A DNA stretch of 64,000 nt from Pseudomonas rustica (GCF_018336155.1 NZ_JAGYHF010000001.1:614850-678849), one strand, 5' to 3'; numbered from the stretch's first letter, positions 35,582-46,668 are shown. The notes: generated by a model from the letters alone, not told the origin. Made by a program: numbers and translations.

Positions 35582-37215
35582 TGCGCCACCGCCTGCATCC
35601 ATTGGGTCTGGTCGATTTCAATCAGGGTCGGGCCCTGACGATCGCTTGCACTGCGCAACGCGCTACGCAGTTGTTCGATGCTGCTGATGGCTTCAGCCGC
35701 GCAGCCGAGGCCCTTGGCCACCGCGACAAAATCCGGGGTGTAGATGTCCACGCCGACCGGCTCGATGGCGCGGTTGACCATGTATTTCTTGATCTCTTCG
35801 TAGCCCTGGTTATTCCACAACAGGACGATCACCGGCACCCGCGCTTCGACGGCGCTGGCTAGTTCCGGCAGGGTGAATTGCAGCCCGCCGTCACCGATCA
35901 GGCACACCACCGGAGGGCGCGCACCTTTGTCGAGTTGGCCGCCGAGCCACGCACCAATCGCGGCCGGCAAGGCGTAGCCAAGAGTGCCGTAACCGGTCGA
36001 GGCGTTGAACCAGCGACGTGGGTGATCCGGGTTGAACGTGAGATTGCCGGTGTACACGGGTTGCGTCGAGTCGCCGACGAACACCGCGTTCGGCAACTCA
36101 TCGAGCACAGTGTCGAGGAAGCGGGTTTGCGCGAGGGTCGGTGCGTCCCAGCTCGCGGCCAGTTCAGCGCGCAGTTTGCCGGCGCGGGCCTGACCCCAAT
36201 CGCTGCTGCGCTCGGCGAGTTTTTCTTGCGACAGATTGTTCAACAACGCTTGTGCAGCGTTGCGTGCGTCGGCCACCAGCGCCAGGTGCGGCGAGTAGTT
36301 GCGCACGGTCTGGTCGGCGTCGATATCGATGCGCAGCAGTTTGCCGGGAATCTCGAAACCGCCGGCGAAGGTCACGTCGTAATCGGTCTCGGCCAATTCA
36401 GTGCCGATGGCTAGAACCACGTCGGCATCAGCGACCAGCGCGCGGGTGGCGACCAGCGTCTGGGTCGAACCGATCAGCAGCGGATGGTTGCCCGGCAGCA
36501 TGCCTTTGGCGTTGATGGTCAGCGCCACTGGAGCGTCGAGCAACTCGGCAAGCTTGGTCAGTTCCGGCGCGGCGTCGATGGCCCCACCACCGGCGAGAAT
36601 CAGCGGACGTTTGGCACCGGCGAGCAATTCGCTCATGCGCTTGACCGCACTTGGCGCAGCACCGGCGCGGTCGATATTGACCGGCACACTGGCGAGCAAG
36701 TCATCGGCGTTTTCGACCAGCACGTCCAACGGAATTTCGATGTGTACCGGACGTGGACGACCGGCCTGGAACAAGGCAAACGCACGCGCCAGCACCACCG
36801 GCAATTCAGCGGCGGACATCAAAGTGTGCGAGAACGCCGCAACACCGGAAACCAGTGCGCTCTGGTTCGGCAACTCATGCAGCTTGCCGCGCCCGCCGCC
36901 TAACTGGCTGCGCGATTGCACGCTGGAAATCACCAGCATCGGGATCGAATCGGCGTAGGCCTGGCCCATGGCGGTGGTGATGTTAGTCATACCCGGGCCG
37001 GTGATGATAAAGCACACACCGGGTTTGCCAGCGGTGCGCGCGTAGCCGTCAGCCATGAAACCGGCGCCCTGCTCATGGCGAGGGGTGACGTGACGAATAC
37101 TCGAACGCGCCAGCCCGCGATACAGCTCCACGGTGTGCACCCCGGGAATGCCGAACACCTGCTCGACCCCATAACCTTCGAGTAACTTGACCAGTACTTC
37201 GCCACACGTCGCCAT
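35578..37215 (-). CDS. ThDP-dependent decarboxylase, AruI-like (2-ketoarginine decarboxylase)
   Basis: The protein has 545 aa with the three-domain acetolactate synthase/pyruvate decarboxylase fold. FGIPGVHTVELYRGL and RHEQGAGFMADGYART give the catalytic Glu region, and ADADVVLAIGTELAE lies in the middle domain. The ThDP motif runs from GDGGLQFTLPELASAV to NNQGYEE. Closely similar pseudomonad proteins are annotated as 5-guanidino-2-oxopentanoate decarboxylase (AruI) of the arginine transaminase route, and the coupled aldehyde dehydrogenase supports that. Acetolactate synthase is less likely without a small subunit. AACAAGAA next to the AAGGG ribosome site fits a Crc/Hfq target. Confidence 0.87.
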   Translation of the reverse strand: MATCGEVLVKLLEGYGVEQVFGIPGVHTVELYRGLARSSIRHVTPRHEQGAGFMADGYARTAGKPGVCFIITGPGMTNITTAMGQAYADSIPMLVISSVQSRSQLGGGRGKLHELPNQSALVSGVAAFSHTLMSAAELPVVLARAFALFQAGRPRPVHIEIPLDVLVENADDLLASVPVNIDRAGAAPSAVKRMSELLAGAKRPLILAGGGAIDAAPELTKLAELLDAPVALTINAKGMLPGNHPLLIGSTQTLVATRALVADADVVLAIGTELAETDYDVTFAGGFEIPGKLLRIDIDADQTVRNYSPHLALVADARNAAQALLNNLSQEKLAERSSDWGQARAGKLRAELAASWDAPTLAQTRFLDTVLDELPNAVFVGDSTQPVYTGNLTFNPDHPRRWFNASTGYGTLGYALPAAIGAWLGGQLDKGARPPVVCLIGDGGLQFTLPELASAVEARVPVIVLLWNNQGYEEIKKYMVNRAIEPVGVDIYTPDFVAVAKGLGCAAEAISSIEQLRSALRSASDRQGPTLIEIDQTQWMQAVAQ

Positions 37216-37226
37216 GTCGATTGCCC

Positions 37227-37234
37227 TTCTTGTT
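37227..37234 (-). promoter_or_regulatory. Possible Crc/Hfq target motif before the AruI-like gene
   Basis: On the minus strand AACAAGAA fits AANAANAA and runs directly into the AAGGG ribosome site about 10 bases before the ATG. This would suit catabolite repression of an amino-acid catabolic operon. Confidence 0.4.
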
Positions 37235-37253
37235 CGATTGAAACACCGAACCC

Positions 37254-37343
37254 ATGTGGGAGCGGGCTTGCTCGCGAAAGAGGTGTGTCATTCAACGCTG
37301 ATGTCGGCTGACAGGACGCCTTCGCGAGCAAGCCCGCTCCCAC
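37254..37343. repeat. REP-type inverted repeat (GTGGGAGCGGGCTTGCTCGC family)
   Basis: ATGTGGGAGCGGGCTTGCTC faces GAGCAAGCCCGCTCCCACA. It sits in the divergent promoter region between the decarboxylase and the LysR gene. Confidence 0.88.
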
Positions 37344-37443
37344 AATGATCCGTGGAATGGCTTCATTGAACGGTCGGCAGGTAGCCGCAACAATCGATTA
37401 AAAGTCATACTAGCCATGTCCTCACGTCATACCTTGGATCCAC

Positions 37444-38325
37444 ATGAAACGCATGCCTCCCCTGCCCGCCCTGCACACGTTTCTGATCACCGCGCAGTGC
37501 TGCAATTTCACCCGCGCCGCCGAGCAGTTGCACATCACCCAAGGCGCGGTGAGCCGGCAGATCGCCGGGCTGGAAGAGCATCTCGGTTATCCGCTGTTCA
37601 TCCGTCTGGCCCGAGGCCTGGCGCTGACCGCCGAGGGACGCGAATGGCTACCGCGCGTGGAAAAAGTCTTCGGCCTGATCAGCGAAGCCACCGAGCAGAT
37701 CGGTCTGCAGCGTGAAACCCTGCAACTCAAGGCGCCGAGTTGCGTGATGCGCTGGCTGCTGCCGCGTTTGCTGCAATGGCAGAAAGAACGCCCGGATGTG
37801 CCGGTGAAACTCACGGCATCGTTGCAGCACGGTGTGGACTTTCAGCGTGAGCAATTTGATGCGGCGGTGATCTACGGGCCGCCACCGGATAACTCGCCGG
37901 GCGCTCTGCACCTGTTCGATGAGCAACTGACGCCGGTGTGTTCGCCGCTGCTGCTCAAGGGTTCACCGGCACTGAATACTCCGGCGGATTTGCAACAGCA
38001 TCTGCTGCTGCACCCGACGCACGATATTCAGGATTGGTCGGTCTGGTTGAACGCCGCGCAGCTGAATTTGAACAACGTCAGCAGCGGCCAGCATTTCGAA
38101 ACGCTGGATCAGGCGATGTCGATGGCGTCGCACGGGACGGGGGTGGCGATCGGGGATTGGTCGTTGATCGGCGATGACTTGCGCGCGGGACGGCTGGTGA
38201 TGCCGTTTGAGTTGAAGGTGAAAACGGGGTTGGCGTATTACGTGGTGTTGCCGCCAGGAACCGAACCGTCGCCGCCGCTCGAAGAACTGATGATCTGGTT
38301 AGTTGAGCAGGCGCATTTGCGGTGA
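37444..38325 (+). CDS. LysR family transcriptional regulator, divergent from the decarboxylase operon
   Basis: The protein has 293 aa. The N-terminal winged helix-turn-helix is PALHTFLITAQCCNFTRAAE through ITQGAVSRQIAGLEEHLGYP (residues ~8-48). The C-terminal ligand-binding domain follows (VMRWLLPRLLQWQKERPDVP). It is closest in style to GcvA-type LysR proteins. Its divergent position suggests it controls the AruI-like/aldehyde dehydrogenase operon, with the substrate or product as ligand. Confidence 0.9.
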   Translation: MKRMPPLPALHTFLITAQCCNFTRAAEQLHITQGAVSRQIAGLEEHLGYPLFIRLARGLALTAEGREWLPRVEKVFGLISEATEQIGLQRETLQLKAPSCVMRWLLPRLLQWQKERPDVPVKLTASLQHGVDFQREQFDAAVIYGPPPDNSPGALHLFDEQLTPVCSPLLLKGSPALNTPADLQQHLLLHPTHDIQDWSVWLNAAQLNLNNVSSGQHFETLDQAMSMASHGTGVAIGDWSLIGDDLRAGRLVMPFELKVKTGLAYYVVLPPGTEPSPPLEELMIWLVEQAHLR

Positions 38326-38334
38326 GGCTGTTTT

Positions 38335-38510
38335 CCCTCACCCTAGCCCTCTCCCAGAGGGAGAGGGGACTGACCGGGGGATATTGAAGAGGTTCAGCGA
38401 TCTGAACGATTGGCTTTGAATCCATAATCGACTGGATTTTTCAGGTCGATGTACAACGCCAGACACCTCGGTCGGCCCCCTCTCCCTCCGGGAGAGGGCT
38501 GGGGTGAGGG
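38335..38510. repeat. 176-bp interspersed element, copy 2
   Basis: It has the same length, orientation and terminal sequences as the copy at 33947-34122. The outer 40 bases are identical or nearly so, and the centre has drifted. It lies 9 bp after the LysR stop and 12 bp from the next gene. Confidence 0.85.
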
Positions 38511-38522
38511 TAAAGCCGTATA

Positions 38523-39137
38523 TCAATAACCAACAGTAAAGCGCTTACGTGAATGCTTCGGTGTTTCTACTTCGTCGATCAGTGCAATCGCATAGTCGGT
38601 AAAGGTGATCCAGCTACGGCCCTCGGCGCTCACCAGCAAGTGATCCTGGCCAACACGAAATTTGCCACTGCGCTCACCTTCCACAAACTCCGCCGATGGC
38701 GACAGAAACGTCCAGTCCAGTTCCTTCTCCTGACGCAGCGCATCCAAAAACGCCGCCCCCGCACTGGCCTCGGTTTTGTACTCGGCCGGGAAACCCGCGC
38801 TGTCGATCACGCGTGTATCGTCCGGCAGCAACAGCGAACCGGCACCGCCGACCACCAACAGCCGCTTCACCCCCGCCTGCTTCACCGGCCCGACAATCGC
38901 CGATGCCGGCACCGTGGCGAAATGTGCGGCGGTGATCACCACATCGTTGCCGGCCACCGCGTCTTGCAGCGCCGCCGAATCCAGCACATCGACATTCTTG
39001 CTGACCACACCGGCGCGCGCGCCGATCTTCGACGTATCGCGGGCGATGGCGGTGACGCTATGACCGCGACGCAGGGCTTCTTCCAGCAGTTGGCTACCGG
39101 CACGGCCGGTGGCACCAATGATTGCGATCTTGCTCAT
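38523..39137 (-). CDS. NAD(P)-binding oxidoreductase (SDR-like, NmrA/YwnB type)
   Basis: The protein is 204 aa from ATG 39137, chosen for the GGAGAA ribosome site; the open frame reaches further but the extra sequence is repeat-derived. Rossmann motif IAIIGATGRAGSQLL opens the protein, and KRLLVVGGAGSLLLPDDTRV continues the fold. An atypical short-chain reductase that binds NADP and may act as a redox sensor or reductase; no substrate can be named. It ends next to the 176-bp element. Confidence 0.85.
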   Translation of the reverse strand: MSKIAIIGATGRAGSQLLEEALRRGHSVTAIARDTSKIGARAGVVSKNVDVLDSAALQDAVAGNDVVITAAHFATVPASAIVGPVKQAGVKRLLVVGGAGSLLLPDDTRVIDSAGFPAEYKTEASAGAAFLDALRQEKELDWTFLSPSAEFVEGERSGKFRVGQDHLLVSAEGRSWITFTDYAIALIDEVETPKHSRKRFTVGY

Positions 39138-39225
39138 GACGTTCTCCAGTTGGCTTGAGTGTATGTGCATCGAAAATTCTGACTTCAGATACTTGTGGCA
39201 CCACTCCCCCCGTGGCTGAAGGGCT

Positions 39226-39366
39226 TCTGTGGCGAGGGGATTTATCCCCGCTCGGCTGCGCAGCAGTCGTAAATCCTCAGAACTCGGTGTAACTGAAAAA
39301 ATGCTGGGGAGCGCTTCGCACTCCAACGGGGCGGTGCGACGTTTCGCTAAATCCCCTCGCCACAAA
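39226..39366. repeat. Inverted repeat of the GTGGCGAGGGGATTTATCCCC family, altered arm
   Basis: The left arm is intact, but the right arm is interrupted by about 17 extra bases (CGGTGCGACGTTTCGCT) within GGGG...AAATCCCCTCGCCAC, so the outer stem is imperfect. No gene is seen in the 274-bp gap. Confidence 0.8.
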
Positions 39367-39411
39367 AAGCAGTGCTAAATCCTTGAGACCTCAGTATTCA
39401 GATGGAGCGGG

Positions 39412-40290
39412 TTACCACTTCATCTCGCCCTTCGCGACTTTCGCGCTCAGCTCCAGCGAGCTCTCTTCGCCCAGCGTCGGGTAGCGTTTTTTCATCGCGG
39501 CGATCAGCGCAGCAGAATCCTTGGCCTTCGCGGTTTCTTCATCGAAAGCTTTAATGTAGTCGGCGGTAAATTTCACGCTGGCCAGCGAGCGGCTGCTTTC
39601 CCCCAGATAGTGACCCGGCACCACGGTTGTCGGCTTCAGCGTTTCAATCGAATGCAGCGTTTCCAGCCAATCCGCATGAGATTGCGCGGTCTGCGTATCA
39701 GCCATCCACACATGAATGTTCTCGGCCACCACGACGCCACCGACCACTGCCTTGAGCGACGGAATCCACACGAAACTGCGATCCGGCTGTTTGCCGTCAA
39801 GCCCGACCACCTGCAATTTCTGCCCTTCAAGCATCAGGCTATCGCCCATTAGCACGCTCGGCACGATGGTTTTCGCTGGCACATCGGCGCCCATTTTCGG
39901 CCCCCAGAACGCGAGTTTGCCGGCGACGGTTTGGTTGATGTGGTCGACGGTCGGTTGCGAGGCCAGCACCTTGGCATTCGGGAACGCCTTGGTCAGGGTG
40001 TCGAGGCCGAAGTAGTAATCCGGGTCCCCGTGGCTGATGTAGATGGTGGTCAGTTGTTTGCCGCTGGCGCGAATCTTTTCTACCACTTGTTCGGCCTGGG
40101 ATTTGCCGAACTGTGCGTCGACGAGGATCGCATCTTTCTCGCCGCTGACCAGCACCGAGGTCACCGGGAAAATCGCATTGGCGCCGGGGTTGTAAACATC
40201 CAGCGTCAGGTTGGCGGCCGCGGCATGCGCAGCGAAACCCAGCGAGGCGGTGGCGAGTAGAACGCGTTTGAGGGTGGTGAAGCCGATCAT
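39412..40290 (-). CDS. Exported MBL-fold metallo-hydrolase-like protein with altered metal motif
   Basis: The protein is 292 aa from ATG 40290 (GGAG ribosome site). A signal peptide ends near AAHAAAANL (cleavage about residue 25), so it is periplasmic. The beta-lactamase-fold core is recognisable (DAILVDAQFGKSQAEQVV, GHYLGES). The usual HxHxDH metal motif reads HGDPDY (residues 87-92): the second and last histidines are replaced. It is either a family variant with different metal binding or a non-classical hydrolase. A divergent LysR gene starts 115 bp away. Confidence 0.85.
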   Translation of the reverse strand: MIGFTTLKRVLLATASLGFAAHAAAANLTLDVYNPGANAIFPVTSVLVSGEKDAILVDAQFGKSQAEQVVEKIRASGKQLTTIYISHGDPDYYFGLDTLTKAFPNAKVLASQPTVDHINQTVAGKLAFWGPKMGADVPAKTIVPSVLMGDSLMLEGQKLQVVGLDGKQPDRSFVWIPSLKAVVGGVVVAENIHVWMADTQTAQSHADWLETLHSIETLKPTTVVPGHYLGESSRSLASVKFTADYIKAFDEETAKAKDSAALIAAMKKRYPTLGEESSLELSAKVAKGEMKW

Positions 40291-40404
40291 CTGTTGCTCC
40301 GGTGTTCGAATGTCTTGCTTGGCGATGGAACAGAGCTTAGTTGCCAGACTCAGTACAAAAAATGCGATGCTGGGACATAGTTTGTTTCTGAAAGCGGGCA
40401 AATC

Positions 40405-41310
40405 ATGGATCGTCTCCAGGCAATGCGGGTGTTCGTCACGGTGGTGGATCTCGGTAGCCAGTCGGCGGCGGCTGATCATCTGGATCTTTCGCGGCCAGTG
40501 GTTTCACGCTACCTGGCGGAGCTCGAAGATTGGGTCGGCGCGCGCCTGATGCACCGCACCACGCGCAAGTTGAGTCTGACCGCGGCCGGCAGTGAAATCC
40601 TCCCGCGTTGTCGACAGATGATTGAGTTGTCGAGCGACATGCAGGCCGCCGTCAGCGAACCCCATGACGCGCCGCGCGGATTGCTGCGGATCAGCGTCAG
40701 CACCTCGTTCGGTCAGGCGCAACTGGCCGATGCGATGGCCGCGTACGTCAAACGCTATCCGGGGGTGAGCATCGATTTGCAGATGCTTGATCGCACGGTG
40801 AACCTGGTGGACGAACGCATCGACCTGGCGATTCGCACCAGCAACGATCTCGATCCCAACCTGATCGCTCGACGCCTGACTGTGTGCCGTTCGGTGGTGT
40901 GCGCGGCGCCGGCTTATCTGCAAGAACAGCCGATGCCTTTACGGGTGGAAGACCTGAGCCGCCACAACTGCCTGACGCACTCGTATTTCGGCAAGAGCCT
41001 GTGGCATTTCGAAGAGGATGGCGAACCGGTGTCGGTGCCGGTGCAGGGCAATATCAGCGCCAACGAGGCCAGCACATTATTGCGCGCAACGCTGGCCGGC
41101 GCCGGGGTGGCGATGCTGCCGACGTATCAGGCCGGTATGCATGTTCACAGCGGCGAACTGGTACGCCTGCTGCCCCACGCCGAACCACGCCAGATGAACA
41201 TCTACGCGGTGTACGCCTCACGCAAACACATGCCGGCGGCGCTGCGCAGCATGCTGGATTTTCTGGTGCAGCGATTCCCCGAGAACCCTGCTTGGGACGT
41301 GGGATTTTAA
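40405..41310 (+). CDS. LysR family transcriptional regulator
   Basis: The protein has 301 aa. The helix-turn-helix is at the N-terminus (MRVFVTVVDLGSQSAAADHL, then SRPVVSRYLAELEDWVGARL), and the substrate-binding domain contains SVSTSFGQAQLADAMAAYVK. It is of the CrgA/aromatic-regulator subtype. It is transcribed away from the exported MBL-fold gene, which is its most likely target. Confidence 0.9.
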   Translation: MDRLQAMRVFVTVVDLGSQSAAADHLDLSRPVVSRYLAELEDWVGARLMHRTTRKLSLTAAGSEILPRCRQMIELSSDMQAAVSEPHDAPRGLLRISVSTSFGQAQLADAMAAYVKRYPGVSIDLQMLDRTVNLVDERIDLAIRTSNDLDPNLIARRLTVCRSVVCAAPAYLQEQPMPLRVEDLSRHNCLTHSYFGKSLWHFEEDGEPVSVPVQGNISANEASTLLRATLAGAGVAMLPTYQAGMHVHSGELVRLLPHAEPRQMNIYAVYASRKHMPAALRSMLDFLVQRFPENPAWDVGF

Positions 41311-41388
41311 AAGTCAAAAGATCGCAGCCTGCGGCAGCTCCTACACGGATCCATGTAGGAGCTGCCGCAGGCTGCGATCTTTTGATCT
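41311..41388. repeat. REP-type inverted repeat (AAAAGATCGCAGCC family)
   Basis: The nearly perfect arms CAAAAGATCGCAGCCTGCGG and CCGCAGGCTGCGATCTTTTG begin directly after the LysR stop codon. Confidence 0.88.
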
Positions 41389-41440
41389 TGTTCTATGCTG
41401 AAAGTAATACCGCAGGGTATTTCGTTCAGAGGTGAACGCC

Positions 41441-41617
41441 ATGAACATCAAAACAAGAAGGTACGCCGCGATTTTCATCACCTGCGCTGCCACGCTTGCG
41501 CTGTACGGCACCGCGGCCTGGCGGGTCGAGCAGTTGCGACAGCTGCCGCGTGAATACGCGAGCTGCAATTTCGAGCGCTGCATTCCGCACAATGCGTCGC
41601 TGAACGCACTGCGCTGA
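41441..41617 (+). CDS. Small single-span membrane protein (58 aa)
   Basis: The start MNIKTRRYAAIFITCAATLA has a basic N-terminus followed by one hydrophobic segment (residues ~8-26). The polar tail has two cysteines (SCNFERC). The ATG at 41441 has an AGAGGTG ribosome site 7 bases upstream. No family is recognised. It lies alone between two REP elements. Confidence 0.6.
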   Translation: MNIKTRRYAAIFITCAATLALYGTAAWRVEQLRQLPREYASCNFERCIPHNASLNALR

Positions 41618-41620
41618 CTT

Positions 41621-41712
41621 TGTAGGAGTGAGCCTGCTCGCGATAGCGGTGTGTCATTCAGATAAATTTTGACTGAAACACCGCTATCGCGAGCAGGCTC
41701 ACTCCTACAGGG
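41621..41712. repeat. REP-type inverted repeat (variant GTAGGAGTGAGCCTGCTCGC)
   Basis: TGTAGGAGTGAGCCTGCTCG with CGATAGCGGTGT faces ACACCGCTATCG and CGAGCAGGCTCACTCCTACA. It lies between the 58-aa gene and the convergent pobR. Confidence 0.88.
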
Positions 41713-41730
41713 GGTTGTGGTGATTTCGGG

Positions 41731-43987
<2,257 letters not shown>

Positions 43988-44066
43988 CCTGCTACCGACT
44001 TACACTGGCGAGCATCCCCGCTCGCCTGACGAACTGCGGGACTCTCACTGCCCGCAGGTTTTGCCC

Positions 44067-45584
44067 GTGACCAATCTCAATCACCCCGAAACGCCCAACC
44101 CGGCCATTCGCAGCGTGCTGGTGGCGCTGATGATGGCGATCTTTCTCGGTGCGCTGGATCAGACCATCGTCGCCGTGTCGATGCCGGCCATCTCCGCCCA
44201 ATTCAAAGACGTCAGCCTGCTGGCCTGGGTGATTTCCGGGTACATGGTGGCGATGACCGTGGCGGTGCCGATCTACGGCAAGCTCGGCGATCTGTACGGG
44301 CGACGCAAACTGATGCTGTTCGGTATGGGCCTGTTCACCCTGGCCTCGCTGTTCTGCGGCATGGCGCAAAGCATGGAACAACTGGTGCTGGCGCGGATCC
44401 TTCAGGGCATCGGCGCCGGCGGGATGATTTCGGTGAGTCAGGCGATCATCGGCGACATCGTGCCGCCGCGTGAGCGCGGGCGTTATCAGGGGTATTTCAG
44501 CAGCATGTACGCGGTGGCCAGCGTTGCCGGGCCGGTGCTTGGCGGCTACATGACCGAATACCTGTCGTGGCGTTGGGTGTTTCTGATCAACCTGCCGCTG
44601 GGACTTGGCGCTTACTGGGTCGCGCACCGCAACTTGCGCGGGCTGCCGATTCCGCAACGCAAACCGATCATCGATTATGTCGGCACCGTGCTGATGATCA
44701 TTGGCCTGACCGCGCTGCTGTTGGGCATCACTCAGGTGGGTCAGGGTCATGCGTGGCGCAGCGCTGAAGTGCTCGGGTTGTTTGCCTGCGCGGTGGTGGT
44801 GCTGGCGATTTTCGTCTGGCACGAACGTCGGGCGCGGGAGCCGTTGCTGCCGATGCATCTGTTCGCCAATCGCAATGCGCTGCTGTGCTGGTGCACGATT
44901 TTCTTCACCAGTTTCCAGGCGATTTCCTTGATCGTGCTGATGCCGTTGCGCTTTCAAAGCGTCACCGGCGCCGGCGCGGACAGTGCGGCGTTGCACTTGT
45001 TGCCATTGGCGATGGGCCTGCCGATTGGTGCGTATTTCGCCGGTCGCCGCACGTCAGTGACCGGGCGCTACAAACCGCAGATTTTGACCGGCGCGATTCT
45101 GATGCCGATTGCCGTGTTGGGCATGGCCTTCAGTCCACCGGAGGCGACGTTGATCAGTGGATTGTTCATGTTGCTCTGCGGGATCGCCAGCGGCATGCAG
45201 TTCCCGACCTCGCTGGTCGGCACGCAGAACTCGGTGGAACAACGCGACATCGGCGTGGCCACCAGCACCACCAACCTGTTCCGCTCGCTGGGCGGCGCGG
45301 TAGGAGTGGCGTTGATGTCGGCGCTGCTGTTGGCGTTGTTGCAGGATTCCAGTTTCGCTCATTTGGCGAGCAGTTCGCTGATGAGTGAGGGGCATTCCGG
45401 GAATGTCTTGCTGGACGGCCTCAACGCGGCACCGGGGGATGCGCAGAATGCCTTGCGCGCGGAGTTGCTGGTGACGTTCCGGCATTTGTTGTGGGTGAGT
45501 GCGGCGGTGTCGCTGCTTGGATTGGCGGCGGCGATTGCCATGCCGAACAACCTGCTGCGCGGGCGTGAGCACGGCGCAAAATAA
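44067..45584 (+). CDS. DHA2-family MFS drug/metabolite exporter (14 spans)
   Basis: The start is set at GTG 44067, which has GCAGG 8 bases upstream; an ATG at 43971 overlapping the end of pobA is an alternative. About 505 aa with fourteen predicted spans. Antiporter motif C-type segments are visible (VASVAGPVLGGYMTEYLSWR), with LDQTIVAVSMPAI at the first span and LGDLYGRRKLML in the loop. It probably exports drugs or toxic aromatic compounds. It may be co-transcribed with pobA. Confidence 0.87.
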   Translation: MTNLNHPETPNPAIRSVLVALMMAIFLGALDQTIVAVSMPAISAQFKDVSLLAWVISGYMVAMTVAVPIYGKLGDLYGRRKLMLFGMGLFTLASLFCGMAQSMEQLVLARILQGIGAGGMISVSQAIIGDIVPPRERGRYQGYFSSMYAVASVAGPVLGGYMTEYLSWRWVFLINLPLGLGAYWVAHRNLRGLPIPQRKPIIDYVGTVLMIIGLTALLLGITQVGQGHAWRSAEVLGLFACAVVVLAIFVWHERRAREPLLPMHLFANRNALLCWCTIFFTSFQAISLIVLMPLRFQSVTGAGADSAALHLLPLAMGLPIGAYFAGRRTSVTGRYKPQILTGAILMPIAVLGMAFSPPEATLISGLFMLLCGIASGMQFPTSLVGTQNSVEQRDIGVATSTTNLFRSLGGAVGVALMSALLLALLQDSSFAHLASSSLMSEGHSGNVLLDGLNAAPGDAQNALRAELLVTFRHLLWVSAAVSLLGLAAAIAMPNNLLRGREHGAK

Positions 45585-45601
45585 CCGCCGTAACACTGTC
45601 C

Positions 45602-45697
45602 CCTTGTGGGAGCGAGCTTGCTCGCGAAAGCGGTATGTCATTCAACGATGATGTTGTCTGACACGACGCCTTCGCGAGCAAGCCCGCTCCCACAGGT
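45602..45697. repeat. REP-type inverted repeat (GTGGGAGCGGGCTTGCTCGC family)
   Basis: TTGTGGGAGCGAGCTTGCTC faces GAGCAAGCCCGCTCCCACA in the gap between convergent genes. Confidence 0.88.
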
Positions 45698-45711
45698 GAA
45701 GCAGCGTTCAC

Positions 45712-46560
45712 TTAGGGGCTGTAGTAACCGACCGCGACGAGGAAATGCCCGACCTTTTTCAGGTAGGCATGTTTGTCTTCGATCTTGCCGGTCACCGGGT
45801 TTTTCCAGCGATACTCATACTCGCCTTCATCCTGCTTGCCGATCAGCGCCAGAATCGGCTCGCCCACCGGTTTGCCCTCCGGATCCTTGACCTTGCCAAA
45901 GTCGGTATTGATCAGTCGCAGATTGGTGCCGTGGGCAACGTAGCGCTGGGTATTCAGGTCAACCACAAACACATACAAGTCATCCTGCAAATACCCGCCC
46001 TTGAGCGAGTTGATCGCCGTCAGCGTGCCCTTCTCGTCTTTGCTCAGATCCGCCGCGGCTTTATCCAGCAGGGCTTTGGCTTGTTCAGCGGAGGCGCGCG
46101 GCAGGTAATAACCGACCGCGAGAATCCGCTGACCGATGCGCTGATAGAACACGTGCTTGCGCTCGACCTTGCCGTCAGACCAATTCTGCCAGCGGTATTC
46201 GGCTTGCTGAATGCCATTGCCTTCCGGCACCAACAACGCCTGCTTGAAGGCTTTCTGCAAATCCGGCCCGAGCACTTCGCTGACATCGCGGCCAATCAGC
46301 GCTGACGACGGCCCACCGCTGGCGAGCATCACGCCTTTGGTGTCGACCACAAACACGTAGCGATCCTTGTCGACAAACTCGCCCTGACGACTGAAGGCCG
46401 CGAAGGCCTTGTCGCCGTTGTCGTGGTAGTAAGCCAGCGCTTTTTCCAGCAGGGCGATGGCCGCCTGGCTGTCATCTTTTGCGGCGGTCGCGGCGCTGGC
46501 CTGACCGAACCCGGCCAATACCAGCAAACAGAGCCAGGCGAATTTTTGCACAAACCCCAT
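45712..46560 (-). CDS. Exported double-Cache sensor-type protein
   Basis: The protein has 282 aa. A signal peptide MGFVQKFAWLCLLVLAGFGQ ends near ASA (residue ~23). The mature part consists of two homologous Cache units: DRYVFVVDTKGVMLASGG... ILAVGYYLP, and DLYVFVVDLNTQRYVAHG... LVAVGYYSP. Each ends with an EYRW...GK...KH block. Such soluble Cache proteins bind small ligands in the periplasm and may present them to a receptor or kinase. No signalling output domain is fused and none is encoded next to it. Confidence 0.83.
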   Translation of the reverse strand: MGFVQKFAWLCLLVLAGFGQASAATAAKDDSQAAIALLEKALAYYHDNGDKAFAAFSRQGEFVDKDRYVFVVDTKGVMLASGGPSSALIGRDVSEVLGPDLQKAFKQALLVPEGNGIQQAEYRWQNWSDGKVERKHVFYQRIGQRILAVGYYLPRASAEQAKALLDKAAADLSKDEKGTLTAINSLKGGYLQDDLYVFVVDLNTQRYVAHGTNLRLINTDFGKVKDPEGKPVGEPILALIGKQDEGEYEYRWKNPVTGKIEDKHAYLKKVGHFLVAVGYYSP

Positions 46561-46668
46561 GACGCATCCCTCGTTCTTGTTGGTGTTTCAAGAGCGTAGA
46601 CGGGTTGCGCGGATGTATGGATATTCAGAATGATGCAGGGGATTGCAAAGCCCTGTGGCTAAACGCGT

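Noticed and set aside
35578..37215. Acetolactate synthase large subunit (ilvB/ilvI)
   Set aside because: There is no small-subunit gene nearby, and the coupled aldehyde dehydrogenase points to a catabolic decarboxylase.
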